From Phialophora verrucosa (lineage: Eukaryota > Ascomycota > Eurotiomycetes > Chaetothyriales > Herpotrichiellaceae), in contig MSED01000003.1 of the NCBI GenBank assembly GCA_002099365.1, forward strand, positions 868,001-932,000: a DNA stretch of 64,000 bases. The letters run 5' to 3'. The notes beneath the pieces were generated by a model that ran no database searches, had not been told where the DNA came from, and saw nothing but the letters and a program-made list of their open reading frames with translations. The position numbers were made by a program, and so were the translations under genes. Below, piece by piece: positions 33,033 to 44,900 of this stretch (position 1 is its first letter; the number at the start of each line of letters is the position of its first letter).

Positions 33033-33630
33033 TGATATAGCTTGGCTTGCGTGTTGGCTGACTTCGAGACTGATTCGTGCGCCATGACTCTTGGGAATTC
33101 CTAGATTCACTACGATAGCTGCAGGTTCGGACACATATCATTCAGCTTGTCTCTTCATTCATTATCTAAGTTTCCGACAAGCCCAATAACTCACTTCTGA
33201 ATGCCACGCGCGACGCGCAACTCACCTCAGTATCCCCTCCGACCTTTTGACGCCCTGGCGTGAATTGACAATCATCGGCCAAGAGAGCCGACTCCCTCGC
33301 CCTGAGTTACTCGACATAGAGCTACCTTTACTGCACGCGCACAACCTGTTCAACTCCGCTCTTTCTCAGTGCGAGGAGTACTGAAGATCTTTCGCCAATC
33401 GCGAAGCCAGAGAGGCGGTCTGAACTAGTGGGCATGCAACTCAAAGGAGAAGAAAGTTGGCAGGGGAGGAAGGGCGATAATGAACTCCAATCGACGCAGA
33501 GCAAGGATTCCGAAGCCACGAACTTTAACGGACGAGTTCAAGAAAGATTCGGCGCGCCTTCTAGGATGACCTAAACGTCAATCTGTTGGAGTTGTTTCCC
33601 TCGGACTACTCCCAACGCTTACAGCGAAAG
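33033..33630. other. Intergenic region
   Basis: The MFS gene 3' flank followed by about 500 bp without any supported feature. Confidence 0.5.
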
Positions 33631-34300
33631 ATGGAGAACTTTGAGCGTGAAGGTACACCATTGCTTATTCTTTCTGGCCTACCTACTCACCTTTATTGGA
33701 AGAACAACCGTCATATGCTCTTGAGCCGCGGCAAACAAGGTCCACTGAGGAGGATATACGATCCATAATTGACTTTAGTCGGCCCGCGGATGTTATATAC
33801 CCGCTCGCCCCCTTGCTCAGGGATATCTTGGCAGCCTCCGAGGATCCCTATGATGGATTGAAGATTTCTGAGCGTCTGGCAGAGCTCCTCTCTACCAGCG
33901 AGATCCTCTATAAAGGCCCTTCCCGACAACAAGAACAATCTTCAAATGCGATCCGAACGCGATCGTCAAGGTGGTGGGTGGCAAACCTTGACGACCTCAC
34001 CAAGTATACTACCCTCCAATATCTCAACGCATGTGTGCCTGGTATCATCCCTGCGCCTAGACCGCTTGGTGTCGCACGGGTCGGTCAAACATCCTTCATT
34101 TTCCAATCGTATATACCTGGGGCAAGCACTCTCAGAGATATGGCTATTAGAAATGTCGACAGTCCAGAAAGCTTTGGATCCAAGAACAGCTGGGGGACCT
34201 TCTTTCTCATCTAAGACGTAGGAAAAATCTCAACAGCCGCCGCATCAGCAGTCAACCGTCAGAAGGAGAAGATCGATGCGGAGAAGACTCTCACCGAATT
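33631..34300 (+). pseudogene. Decayed aminoglycoside-phosphotransferase-like kinase
   Basis: A start ATG at 33631 with a GT-AG intron at 33653-33702 leads into a frame that reads EEDIRSIIDFS and SERLAELLSTSEILYKGPSR. The expected continuation, FKCDPNAIVKVVGGKP, then lies in another frame. DDLTKYTTLQYL through IIPAPRPLGVARVGQTSFIF and QSYIPGASTL return to the first frame. IQEQLGDLLSHLRRR, which fits the family further on, is again in a different frame. At least three frame breaks within 350 bp mean no intact kinase. The order of blocks matches fungal APH/choline-kinase-like proteins, but the catalytic HxD region is not found downstream. Short introns hiding the shifts are possible but lack GT-AG support. 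Confidence 0.6.
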
Positions 34301-34616
34301 TACACCCTCCAGGGAAGCAAAACACCGAGAGAGATTTGTGGAGCAGGCATCGAAGTGTTGGGATGATCACAAAGGGCGTCCGCTCTTCCCCTCTCGAAAG
34401 CTCCGGAGAGGGCTAAGAGACAGGGCGGTCAAGAGCTGGAGGCTGATCTCGAGACACTTGTGAAGGGCACAGTACAGATGAAGAGACGATCGCTTTGTTT
34501 GCGGAGCTGAAGACATAATTGCAATTTGAACTCGCCACGCTTGCTAATTTCAAAGTGTGTGGGTGCCAAAAAACCAAGTCACTATGGTTTCAAAAGACCA
34601 GATTGTCGACCTTCCT
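34301..34616. other. Intergenic region downstream of the pseudogene
   Basis: A charged open stretch (about 34253-34460, plus strand) ends at a TGA and may be the tail of the decayed gene; I do not recognise it. Nothing else is seen. Confidence 0.4.
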
Positions 34617-36279
34617 TCATCCAAAGTTCTTCTCAACCTTCTTGATCCACTTGCCAATACCCTTCTCGATCTTCTCTGTGTGAGACGGCTTGTGCTGCGA
34701 CCCTGAACTCTTCGAAGGTTTATTATGGTGGTGTGTTTGATGTTCGGTTTCAGTAGGTCTGTAGACTTGACTGTGTATATCATATCCACCTGTAGCAGGC
34801 TGGGGTGGTTGCGCTTGGCCATAGTTGTACGCAGAGTATCCCCCGAGCGGAGGACCTGCCGGTGCCGGTGCCGGTGCCGGAGGTTGTCCGGCGGCCAGGT
34901 AGTCGGGATACTGAGGCTGTACATGTTGCAGTGGTTTATGCGGTTGCTCATTGATTGATTGGTAGAACTGTGTGCTAGGGGTCTGCACTGGCGGCTGACC
35001 AAAGATATGAGAGTTCGGGTCGTGACCGTGGGGTACGTATGTTTGAGCAGCTATTGACGGATGGCGGCTACTGTCGGAACCTGCGCTCGTCGGGGGCGGT
35101 GCGAAGTTTGTAGACACAGACGTCCGAGGGGAGTTCGGTAGTGGCGTCGACGAAGCGTGAGGGCCGAAGGATGGTACCACTGTCGCTGCAGCTTGAGGCC
35201 CGAAAGACGGTGTGGGTGACGTGGTGGCATGAGGCCCGAAGGAGGGTGGTGGTGGTGGTGGAGAGCCATAATGTCCATACGCACCGGCAGCTACGGATGG
35301 CGGACCCCCAAAGGCTTGTGGGTGCTGTGGGGGGACGTATGGGTTGTCATGCTTCGCCGCGGCAGCCAGTCCTGTCCCGTCGGTGGCATCAACTGGAGGA
35401 GGCGTGTCCTCTCTATGCGCAATTGGTTCAGGTGCTGCGGGCGCTGCTGGGTTATAAGCCAGAGGTGTGTAGTCGGTCACCGGTGCTTGTTTGGCAGATG
35501 TTCTCGCTCCGCCGCTGGCAGCGACTGAGATAGGCGAAGCTGCCGTTGCTTGACCGGGAGCAGGCGATCGGCTAGCGACGGCAGCTTGGGGAAGTGGCTG
35601 GACCGGCTTGTGTAGAGGTTCTGAAGCGTGATCATGATGCCAGTCTTTGTATGCCGGATCGGATATAGCCACGTTCTCCAGGTTTTGAACGACAGGGCTC
35701 ACCATGTCATGGTGGGGAGGCTCTTCCTGATCCTCCTCAATGGCTAACTGATTGCGTGAGAGCAGTCTCTTGAAGATGTCCATTACCAATTTGGAATCGT
35801 CCTGATTCCAGAGATAGATGTCGACGGTATGTATTTTGTATTTTGATGTGCCCGGGTCTCGCGGATCTGAACTGGCAAGACGCCATTCATCCGGATCTCG
35901 CGCCGTACGCGGCGAGGTGGGCGAAGTGTTCGCGGTGTCCCCATCGACAACCAGTGTCACCCTGGTCGGGAATCTGTGGGAATGGATCACTTTCACGTTG
36001 TCCAGAAAGCCGTTGAAGGCGGTCTGATCAGGCGTTCCAGCATAGATCGCGGCTTCGACACGACTGGTCTGCCTCGTGGAGTTGTAGTAGATGTAGAAGT
36101 AGGCGGCTTTATCGAAGCGATGGAGGGCCGGTCGAGGGCTGGGCGCTGTGAAGTAAGAGTGTAGGTCGGCGTACCTGGTAGCAAAGTGCCCAAATTAGAT
36201 TGCGGTGGCATGTGAGAGGGACACACGAGGTTGCGCCTTACACTGTAGTCAGTGTTTCCTCACCGGGGAACGGAGGCAT
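34617..36279 (-). CDS. Proline/Gln-rich protein with conserved N-terminal domain, function unknown
   Basis: Exons 36242-36279 and 34617-36174 (minus strand) give 531 residues; the 67-nt intron is GT-AG, phase 2. The first 165 or so residues look globular and conserved (MPPFPGEETLTTVYADLHSY, YFYIYYNSTRQTSRVEAAIY, RVTLVVDGD, YKIHTVDIYLWNQDD, VMDIFKRLL). The remainder is disordered and rich in Pro, Ala, Ser, Gln and His, with three PSFGPHA/PSFGPQA repeats (about residues 300-345). It ends in a basic amphipathic helix, KIEKGIGKWIKKVEKNFG, which might bind membrane or nucleic acid. I recall similar uncharacterised fungal proteins but no established function. It lies just downstream of ATG5 on the same strand. 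Confidence 0.85.
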
Positions 36280-36623
36280 GCTGACGATGCAGCGGGATGG
36301 CCGACTCTTCGACTTTGGTTGCTACAGGTACACGCCCTATCTCTCAGAAAGCGCTACAATAGCATGTCGACGAGCCTGTTTATCGGGTAGGACAATACGC
36401 TTTGCCTGCACCACGTGTGATGGGTTGCTTTGACAGGTCAGTGGGCGGCTGTTGGAGGCCATCTCAGAGGCTGATCCCGCAATTGTGGCTGAGCACGTTT
36501 CAACTTTCAGCCACAGCATGACGTCGGCAGGCCCTCACTGGCGTCGCTACAAGACTCAGGCAATAGCTATTTGGATTATATTGAGCTGCCGTTGTTTGTT
36601 AGCCAAGCGTAGTATTGGCATCG
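36280..36623. other. Intergenic region
   Basis: This holds the promoter of the proline-rich gene and the ATG5 3' flank. I see no other feature. Confidence 0.5.
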
Positions 36624-37660
36624 TCAACTGCGCATGGCTATGACCACAGACACCCAGCCATCAGCATAACAACCCCATCTGACGAGCTCCTCGAGGGCAG
36701 CACTCATTGGTACTGGTGCACCATGCAGAAGTGGTGTTGCAAGAATCGGGGTCCTTCTGGACGGAAACAAGCTGGGAGCCAACTGATGCAACGCCGTCCC
36801 CAGTGTTTGAGGCTGTCCCGTGATACCAGCGCCTCGCAGTGCCGCAGGCGAGGCCCCTTGGTTTGCACCTGCAATTGTTGGCGAAACATGTGACTGAAGA
36901 ACTTTGATCTGAGCTTTGCTTGGGTCCTGATCTGGTGCAGATGGTAAGTAGAGTCGGAGCGGGATATGTCGCATCTGCCCTGGTGGCGGAACTAGGGCGC
37001 TGTGAATTTTGGAGAAAGTCGGCAAGTCGCTTTCCTGAGTCGACGTCCACAGAGCCTTGCTCTCTTGGGCAGAGAGCGTCATGATCGGTTTTGCCGTGCC
37101 AGACCTCAGAAAGTCAGCCTCCTTGACCGAGTTGATAAAAGAGTCATGCAACACCACGGGAGTTGCCTCCGGAAGGATAGGCTTTTCAGGGTCCGGCGTG
37201 AAATGCACAGTCAGCTTGAAAGGCAGAGGGGCCGGGGTCGAGTGGTCTTGTCGGGCATCCTGCGTGGACGCGACGTAGACATCGTAGAGGAGGCCCAACG
37301 GCAGATGCCATTTCAAGGGTACATCGTCGTAGGTGAAGAAGCCGGAGTAAGGTGATATCGATTCAGGATCGGCGATGAGTGAACTCGAGAAGAAGGCATG
37401 CAGCCGCGGAAGGAGCAGGGGGAGGTACGACAGACGTGGAAGAGAAATCTAGCAACATTACAAGTCAGTCTGCTATGTGCTTGCCCTCTGAGCGTAGGAT
37501 GTCAGGCCTTCAAAGGCCCGTGACCACGCAAACACTTTCTTACCAAGTAGGGATCTGCTCCATCAAAGGTACGGCTCTCTGAAGCGGCTAGTGTTATCTG
37601 AAGAGGCAGCCGGGCTTTCCACACGGCACGTTGGATGGTGCGCAAAGCATCATCAGCCAT
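36624..37660 (-). CDS. ATG5: Autophagy protein 5
   Basis: Exons 37544-37660 and 36624-37448 (minus strand) give 313 residues; the 95-nt intron is GT-AG, phase 0. The N-terminus has IQRAVWKARLPLQITLA followed, across the junction, by DPYLISLPRLSYLPLLLPRL, the conserved start of Atg5. KWHLPLGLLYDVYVA and LHDSFINSVKEADFLRSG (which includes the region of the Lys that receives Atg12) fit the first ubiquitin-like and helical parts. IPLRLYLPS and the end WGCYADGWVSVVI fit the second ubiquitin-like domain. Atg12-Atg5 with Atg16 acts as the E3-like factor that lipidates Atg8 on autophagosomal membranes. The length is normal. Confidence 0.94.
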
Positions 37661-40600
37661 CGCCGCTGCATTTGCTCTTACGGGTTGCGTTTTGCTTCTC
37701 CCAAGGCGTATTGTAGTGTGGCGTGACACTGGTTTCGGGTGATGTCGCTAGCCTTGCTGTTGATGCAAGTATCAGAGGATTGGACTAGGCGGAAGGGCAC
37801 CGGAAGGTCTCGTCCACCCGCAGCCTTCCCTGTTCCAGGAGCGGACCCTTATCCTCGCACAAGGATATGGTTTGAAACAAGCGAGGGGATCAGCCGGCAA
37901 TTGTGTGCGACCGACGTTGGCCTTACGGTGTTGACCCACAGTGCCACCTCAAGTTGCTTTTGAAATGATGAATTGACCCAGGGAACAGGAGTCGATGATA
38001 CTCCGTACGGGTACTCTGCGGCAACCTGAGAAGTTTTTGACAATTCAATATCCGGCTTGAGATGACAGGACTGGAGGCAGGCAGACGCTCTCCACCTCCG
38101 CGCCTCATATGGCTGTTCCGAGTGCACTCGAGTCTGTTGCGACCCTTTGCTATTTGTGGCGTTTAATCATTCAGTGTGGATTCCTCAAGCCTGAACTCTC
38201 AAGTTCGTTGTTCGTCTCACTGCCATGAAACTTCGGTTACATACATACACAACAGACTTGCAGGGTTTGTCGGGGGAAGCTCCGGCCTTACTAAGAACTG
38301 CTTGAGCGTTCGCTTCAACTGCTAGAACCGTCGTACTAGCATCGCATCGGGGACAAGCGAGTTGTGACGTCAGATATCCCTTCACAGCCGAGAAGAGCAT
38401 GAATGCTTCTCGAGGCTCGGATGCGATCCACGTGCCGCTCCAACAGCGCGGTTGTTCACTCTGTCACACAAGGGCCGGCCTCGCATTCGGATGTCGCCTG
38501 TACTTCGAGCGATACGAGTACATTCAGACTACTCGGAGGGAAGCACAGACGTCCAGCAAACGAGGTTCGCGTTTCGTTGTGCTCGTCTACGAGGGTTTGT
38601 TGACAGAACAAAGTTCAGCAGGCATGCGCCTGTAGTAGCGGACACAGTCAGATCGTGCACTCCAATGCTGCGCCTATTTTCTGGAAAGTAACTTGTCGGC
38701 AATGTCGTTGCCGATGCAAAGTACACAATACGAGGTACATCAAGCAGCCCAGGCCATGCATGCATCGAGAACGGGCCTCGACAAAGGGCAAAAGATACTT
38801 GGAATTGCTTGTACAAAGTAAGGAGTACGGAGTACTGGGTTCCTGTTCCCCACAATGTCAACTAGTGATCGTGAAGACCCGAAACTGCTATTGTAGTGAT
38901 GGCCAGTCGCCAGGCACTTCTCTACTTGGAGCCAGACGAAGATTGAGAATAGCATTGAGCTTCCTTCCTGGTCGAAGCGGCAAGCCTCCTTCGTATACCT
39001 TCGGGAGTTGGCGAAGCAATTCGAACGTGCCAAGTCTATGCACGTTCGAGGGCCTATCACGGGTGCTGGTGGGAGACCGGTTGATCTGATCCGGATGGAA
39101 GCTGCAGTGTTGAGACTGCCAGGACTCTGATGGAATGGTTGGATGCGCTGGCTCCGTCACCCAGGAATGTGGCTTACAAGAGATTGCGGGGCAAAGGCAC
39201 CAACTGCACCTCTCTGCGCTGGTTTCAGGAACGTCCGTCTTCCGCACCGTGAATTGAGCATTTGCTTGGTCGTGCGTTGGCGAAGACGACCCGCTCAAGG
39301 TGCAGGGGATAGACGACAAGAGGTAGATCGATTCGGGCTTCACGTCAATGTGACCTCTAGTTCCTTTTTCCTCGCTACTCCTTATACAGCACTGTGTCTT
39401 TGTTTTGCTCCATCCTCGGCGACCACAGGGCTTTCGGTTCGATGACAGCTTCACTGGGAAGACTATGGAGTACGAGTACGTAAACTGCATCTGAAAGTTA
39501 GCTCGCAAATGATCGTGGGGAAGGCCTTCAGCTTGGATCCTACTCCATAAACCAGAAACTCGGTTGTCAGGCAGGAATGCGCACATGCCCACGTTTCCTT
39601 GTCCAAGGATGACGTCCCTGGTTCCCCGTACCAATGATGCTTGCGTTTCGAAAGGAGTTTGGCTAAACAAGGCCCGCGCCTTATTCGCGCCGAATGGGCG
39701 GGAAGTCCTTGCGACACTGCTGACAGCTCACTGCTCACGAACCAGAATCCGTCCGGGAAACTGGAACAGCGACACCACACCTGCGCCTCATGTTCAATTA
39801 ATGCACCCTTGAAATGTTTGCATACGGCACTTACCGTGCCTTGTCTTGGAGTGACCTGCGTCCTCCGTCCTCGTATCCAACAAGCCACCCTGACAATAGC
39901 CTGAGAAGGATCCTCGCGGTTTTGACTTGCTTGGCTGTTAGCTCGAGGTGCACTAGCAGCTTGTCTTCCGAGCACTGGACGTACCCTACCGATCGCCGAT
40001 CCACTGTAGCATTGACAGCGCTTCAGCCGCCCAGTGTTCAGTTAGGTCCTGTAGAAATTAGACACTCAGATAGAGTTCATCGCTTCTACCGCGAGCTGAT
40101 GGAGACTACAACGGAAATGTCAAAAAAGCGTTGTTGGTGCAGAATGCTACTCGTACAAGTCGCCAGATCACCTGATAAATAATACTGCGGACCACTAGAG
40201 AATTTTACTTCAATGCCCTGAGGCTTCTTTCGCGGAGTCTTGGTCCCAGCAGCATGAGGCTGGCAGGGAAGTGAACTGAGCGAAAGAAAAGAAAACTGTG
40301 TTGTGTAGCGAGACCCTGTCTGATCACCGTTAATTATCAGCATCAATAGGGAGCAAGGCCCCCTAACGCCCAAGCTCCAAGGCCTCTGTGCCTAAGTCAG
40401 GAGACCCCGAGCCTGATTCCTGTCAACTGGAAAGATTAATGGGGGGCACTTGGCCTCCCTGGCGTCTCTTCCGCGGTGGTGGAGGCCCCTTCTTGCATCA
40501 GCTCTTGGGCCTAAAACGAACTTCGGCGACGGTTCTGCAGCTCAAGTTCGCTGCTAAACCGCTTTTTTCTTAGTTGGCATGCGCATCTCCGTGTTCTCCA

Positions 40601-41922
40601 CGACGATCCAACAAGCCGGCGCTCTTCGCATTTGTCTTTCGCCAGTCGGTCACCAACTCCTTCTGGACTGGCAGAGGCGCTGTCTCCCAATCGTAACGCT
40701 GGCTGCCCATCCGCAGCTCTGGGCCGCCCAAGACCATCTGGCACCAAAAACCCGCTGGACACGCATGGGGCGTGGCTCCCTGGTCAATGGTCATGGGGCA
40801 TCCCAAAATACCCTTGATCGGGTTCCATGCAAGCGTACCCGTCCAGCGGCTTGATCTCCATACTGCAGCTCGCTGCTTTTTGAAGTAGAGCGCAAGAGAA
40901 ATCTAACTTGCCATCCTGGTCATCCTGCTGTCAAAAGCTGGGCCGCGAGGTCCGCTATCAACCCAACAAACAATCCGCGACTTCCTCAAAGCTCATCTGC
41001 AGGGAGTTGTCACTTTAATAATCCGCCGCTGCTTTTCGCGTCTTTGTCCATCAGACGACGAGAGCCGAATCCAGCTGTACCTCGATTCACACGTCCCTAA
41101 CCTCTGACATCGCCATCCCCGTCTCGTCACGACCCAGAGCGTACCGGCTTCAGCGCGCTGCAACTGGCATCCCATCTGATTCATTCAGCCTGCCTCCTCC
41201 AATCCTCATTCACTATTTCACGCTCAGACCTTCCTGCAATCCGCCATTCCGTGCTGCAGTCGATACTCCACCAATGTCCATTGGCGTCCTCAACTCCTTC
41301 ACATGCGTACTATATCTACGGAGTAACCCCGACCTAAGATCTACCAGCGGTCGTCAATTTGTCCCGTGGCCTGCAAACGCCGTCGCTCCAAGGTACCCGT
41401 CCTGAGCGAAACGGTTTTCGGACGGAGGACGAAGTTGTCGTCCAGTACTGCGTAGCTCTCCAGCCCTGTCAGCATTCATTGGTTCCAAACACCTCGACGT
41501 CGGATCCTCATCCACCCGTTCCATCCGTCACTTGTCACGCCAGCTCCACCACCGAACGGGCCTCGTCCAGATCATTTCTGAATACCTCGTACTTGGGTCT
41601 GAATTCGACTGGAACGAGCACTGACAATTCGTGTGTCTTGTCAGCCAGTTCCAGAGTCTGGCAGGACGCGGAGCCGGGCAAATCAACTAAAACACTGGTC
41701 CTGCTTAAATTTCGATAGGGCTGACAGGCATATCACCGTGTCCTGCAACCTTCCCCTGCTATCTTGGGCAATTCAATGCTTCGGCCTTATTCGTCCTTGC
41801 ACTCGACGCTCCTGATGTCAGCCTGATGAGAGTATAATACCAGTCTTATCCTCGACCACGGCTTTGACTAAGACCAACCACACCTCACTGAACCCTATGA
41901 TTCGACCTCGAGTCTCGAAACG
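37661..41922. other. 4.3-kb gene-poor region
   Basis: No supported gene. The longest frame (minus strand, 38888-39670) has a composition unlike a conserved protein and no family motif. Scattered ACTCCGTACT/GTACGAGTAC-type motifs begin here (for example 38819-38836 and 39465-39480). No transposase, reverse transcriptase or long terminal repeat was recognised, though an old degraded element cannot be excluded. Confidence 0.45.
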
Positions 41923-44900
41923 ATGGTCACATGGGACAATTTCACGCACAAGTAGGTCTCGAGCTCTATCTATCAGCTCTTCGTTCTTACTAACATCAAC
42001 CTTCAGTGAGCGACGTCCTCACTGGTATACCCATCTCACTGAGCAGAACGTGTTTTTCTACGCTCTGATAGGCCCGAATCAACTACAACGGTACTCAGAC
42101 TCGTCAATGCTTGAACAGACACATGAACGTCAATTCGCCATCTCACAGCTGGGAACCCGCAATGGCGATTTCGAAGCCCACCATGTTGCGCGAATGCAGT
42201 CCACGTTCCAGGATTTGGACAAGTACTTTGCAGCTTACCCCATTGAGGAAACATGTTGTCCCAACTCACCTCACGCTGAAGACCTGATGAACTTTCGGAT
42301 ACAACCTCACACCTTCACCCCGTTACCAGCCTTGGACTTGGAACCCACGTCTCGATCTACGCCCTCCACGCCGCCGCCTATCATAACTCGCCAAAGGCCT
42401 TCGCGGTCTGCATTGGATCTACACGAACTCATGAATCCCGCGCCACCACCGTCTTCAGAGCCGAAAAGAACCTTGTCGGACGACGGCATGCCGCCTATTC
42501 AGGCCGACGGTAAGCTTGCAGGCGTGCATGATATTGACAGCGATTCCGGTTCCAACACCATGCCTCCCATCACATACACTCGAGCAAAACAAGTCCTCCA
42601 CGAGGGTGGGCCCGCCCGAACTCGCCGAGGCATCAGGATGCGACGGCCGCGGTCGATTGCGAGGCATCGTTCCCGAAGAGAGCCCCGGGATGCGCGCCAA
42701 CTCGAGAAGGACGGCCAACTTCTGCTGAGCCTGTCGCAAAAGCGCCCGCCGAAGGGGCAGGCATTGACACGACCATCCACATGAAGTGTATCGCCTTTCA
42801 GGTTTCTATCAGCCATGAGTTTTGATTCAGCACACGCATCATCCAATGCACGACGGGTACAACAGCACCGCAATCTCAGCCATTTGCAACAATGATCCTA
42901 TTCGAGAAATGGTCTACCACGGCTTTTTTGCGTCCGAGATGGACATCAGTACATACACCGGTTATGGCGTCCAAGGTGTATGGCTATCTAAGGACCTGTG
43001 CAGTCCTCTTGTTTCTTTAGTTTCTTTAGCGATGGCGCTGGGAGGTTCCTCTTGTCAGTCTCATTCTTTTGTTTCACGACGCCACAAAACCTTCGACGTC
43101 CTCCTCTTTGGGAGAACTGAAATAGATGCGGAAGCATGATCACTCGGAGGAAGGGCAGAACAGGCAACAACCCAATACGGTTGCGGTTGAACACAAAAGG
43201 TCCCACGATGCCGGTTTGGGGTTACTGCTACAGATATGGCCCACGAACATTCTATACAAAGCGATATCCACTCAAGATGAAACATCAGGTCATTTGTTCC
43301 CCGAGAAGCTATTGCATCAAACGTGTCTCTTGCCTTCAACCATAGCATGTTCAATCACCGTCATGCTTACTCTACCAGCATGATGAAGCACCGGGCGACG
43401 ATAGCGCAGCAGTAAGTGATTATTCACGCCTGGATGATGCACATACACGGCCACATACCGGCGCGCAGACCATTTCGAGTTGGGCAATTGTGCGCAGTGT
43501 TTCGTCCGTGGCGGGGTTGCCGACATTAAGCGACGCATGCACGGAGATTGCCAGGTTGACAGGCTAACGGCAAAAGCTGACTTCCCCGTGACGCTGCGAG
43601 TTCGATGGAGAAGACCACAGACCACAGATCACAATAGCACATACCACATGCCCTGAAGGGATATTTGTTCCCGGTGCCGCAGCGCCGCCTTACGCTTCGA
43701 GCAAGTGTAGCAGCACGAGCAGGTAACCGAAGGGGGCTATTACTCATGCTGGCAATGTCGGAGACGGTGTTAGGAAGCAGAATTTCTCCGCTACACGGAG
43801 TATCGAGGCAAGCTTGTTTCGTTCCGACAGTAGGAGTACTCGTAGTGGGTTTGCAGGACCGTTTACTGCGATACGTACTCGGTACCTGTACTGGGCACAT
43901 AGCACCTTCGAATCTTCGATTCGCCCTGCGGAGGATCATCCTCTGGGTCCCCCGAGCGATTAGAGCGATCAACGGTCATCCGCCGGATCGATGCATGGAA
44001 ACAAATCCAGGGGGCCCTCCTCAGACCTCAGACCATGCAAGGCTGATGCCGGTACCTCCTTGCTCGTGTTGGAGACGAGGCCCGTGATGTCAACCTGGCC
44101 GGTGCCTGGAACGACCCAATCGGATTTCAACCGCCGAACTTCCTGATTCGAGCCCGGCCGGGGCTTACATACCAAGGCGCACGGTGTTTTCGACGCCCGG
44201 GACGAGACGTTACCCGTCGGGAGGCGTGCACACGGACACACAACATTCAGGGCTGCCCCACGAGGGTCAGCAACGTCTAGAAGAAACTTTCAATAACGAG
44301 TAATCCTGAGTCGTGCTGGTCCTTCAGGCGTTCAGCGATCACAGCCTGCCAGCCAGGCAGGATGTGGCGCTGGGTTGACGCCGAGGCATCCGGTACCCAG
44401 TGCCTAGGACGGGCTTGTATCAGTAACCCGGTATTGTGTACACAGTACACAGTCAGAGGCTCGAGGCTATTCAGAATGAGGTGAGGTAAGGCGGAAATCC
44501 TTCGGTGCCGGACGAACATGCCCTGATAAGGAAATGAAGCACACTCGCTGTCTGTCCTTCTGCTGGATCGCCTGCGGGGCATTGTCAGCGACCCAGAAGC
44601 AGTACTCGGTACGGAGTACGGTGGTACTCGTCCACAGTCTGCTGGGCCACACTCAAACTGCAGTACAAGTACGAGTACAGACACAGTACATCACCATCAC
44701 CTTAGACCTGAAACCGCTGGGACTCGCCCGGAAAAGAAACTCCAGGGGAATCAGGCGACGTATATTACTGTGGAAATTATACTTTCGCCCTTCGCGACGC
44801 TCACAGGGCAATTACCCAGAAGGTAGGGGTTTCGGCGAAGGGAGAGCTCGCCGCCGAGGTTCCCTGCGTATCACGCCAAACATCGACGTCACCGTAACGC

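Noticed and set aside
34856..34884. GGTGCC triplicate as a regulatory repeat
   Set aside because: It encodes the Ala-Pro repeat of the proline-rich protein and is explained by coding sequence.
38888..39670. 260-codon minus-strand frame
   Set aside because: It has no conserved motif, odd composition (many Ser, Arg, Cys), and competing frames on the other strand.
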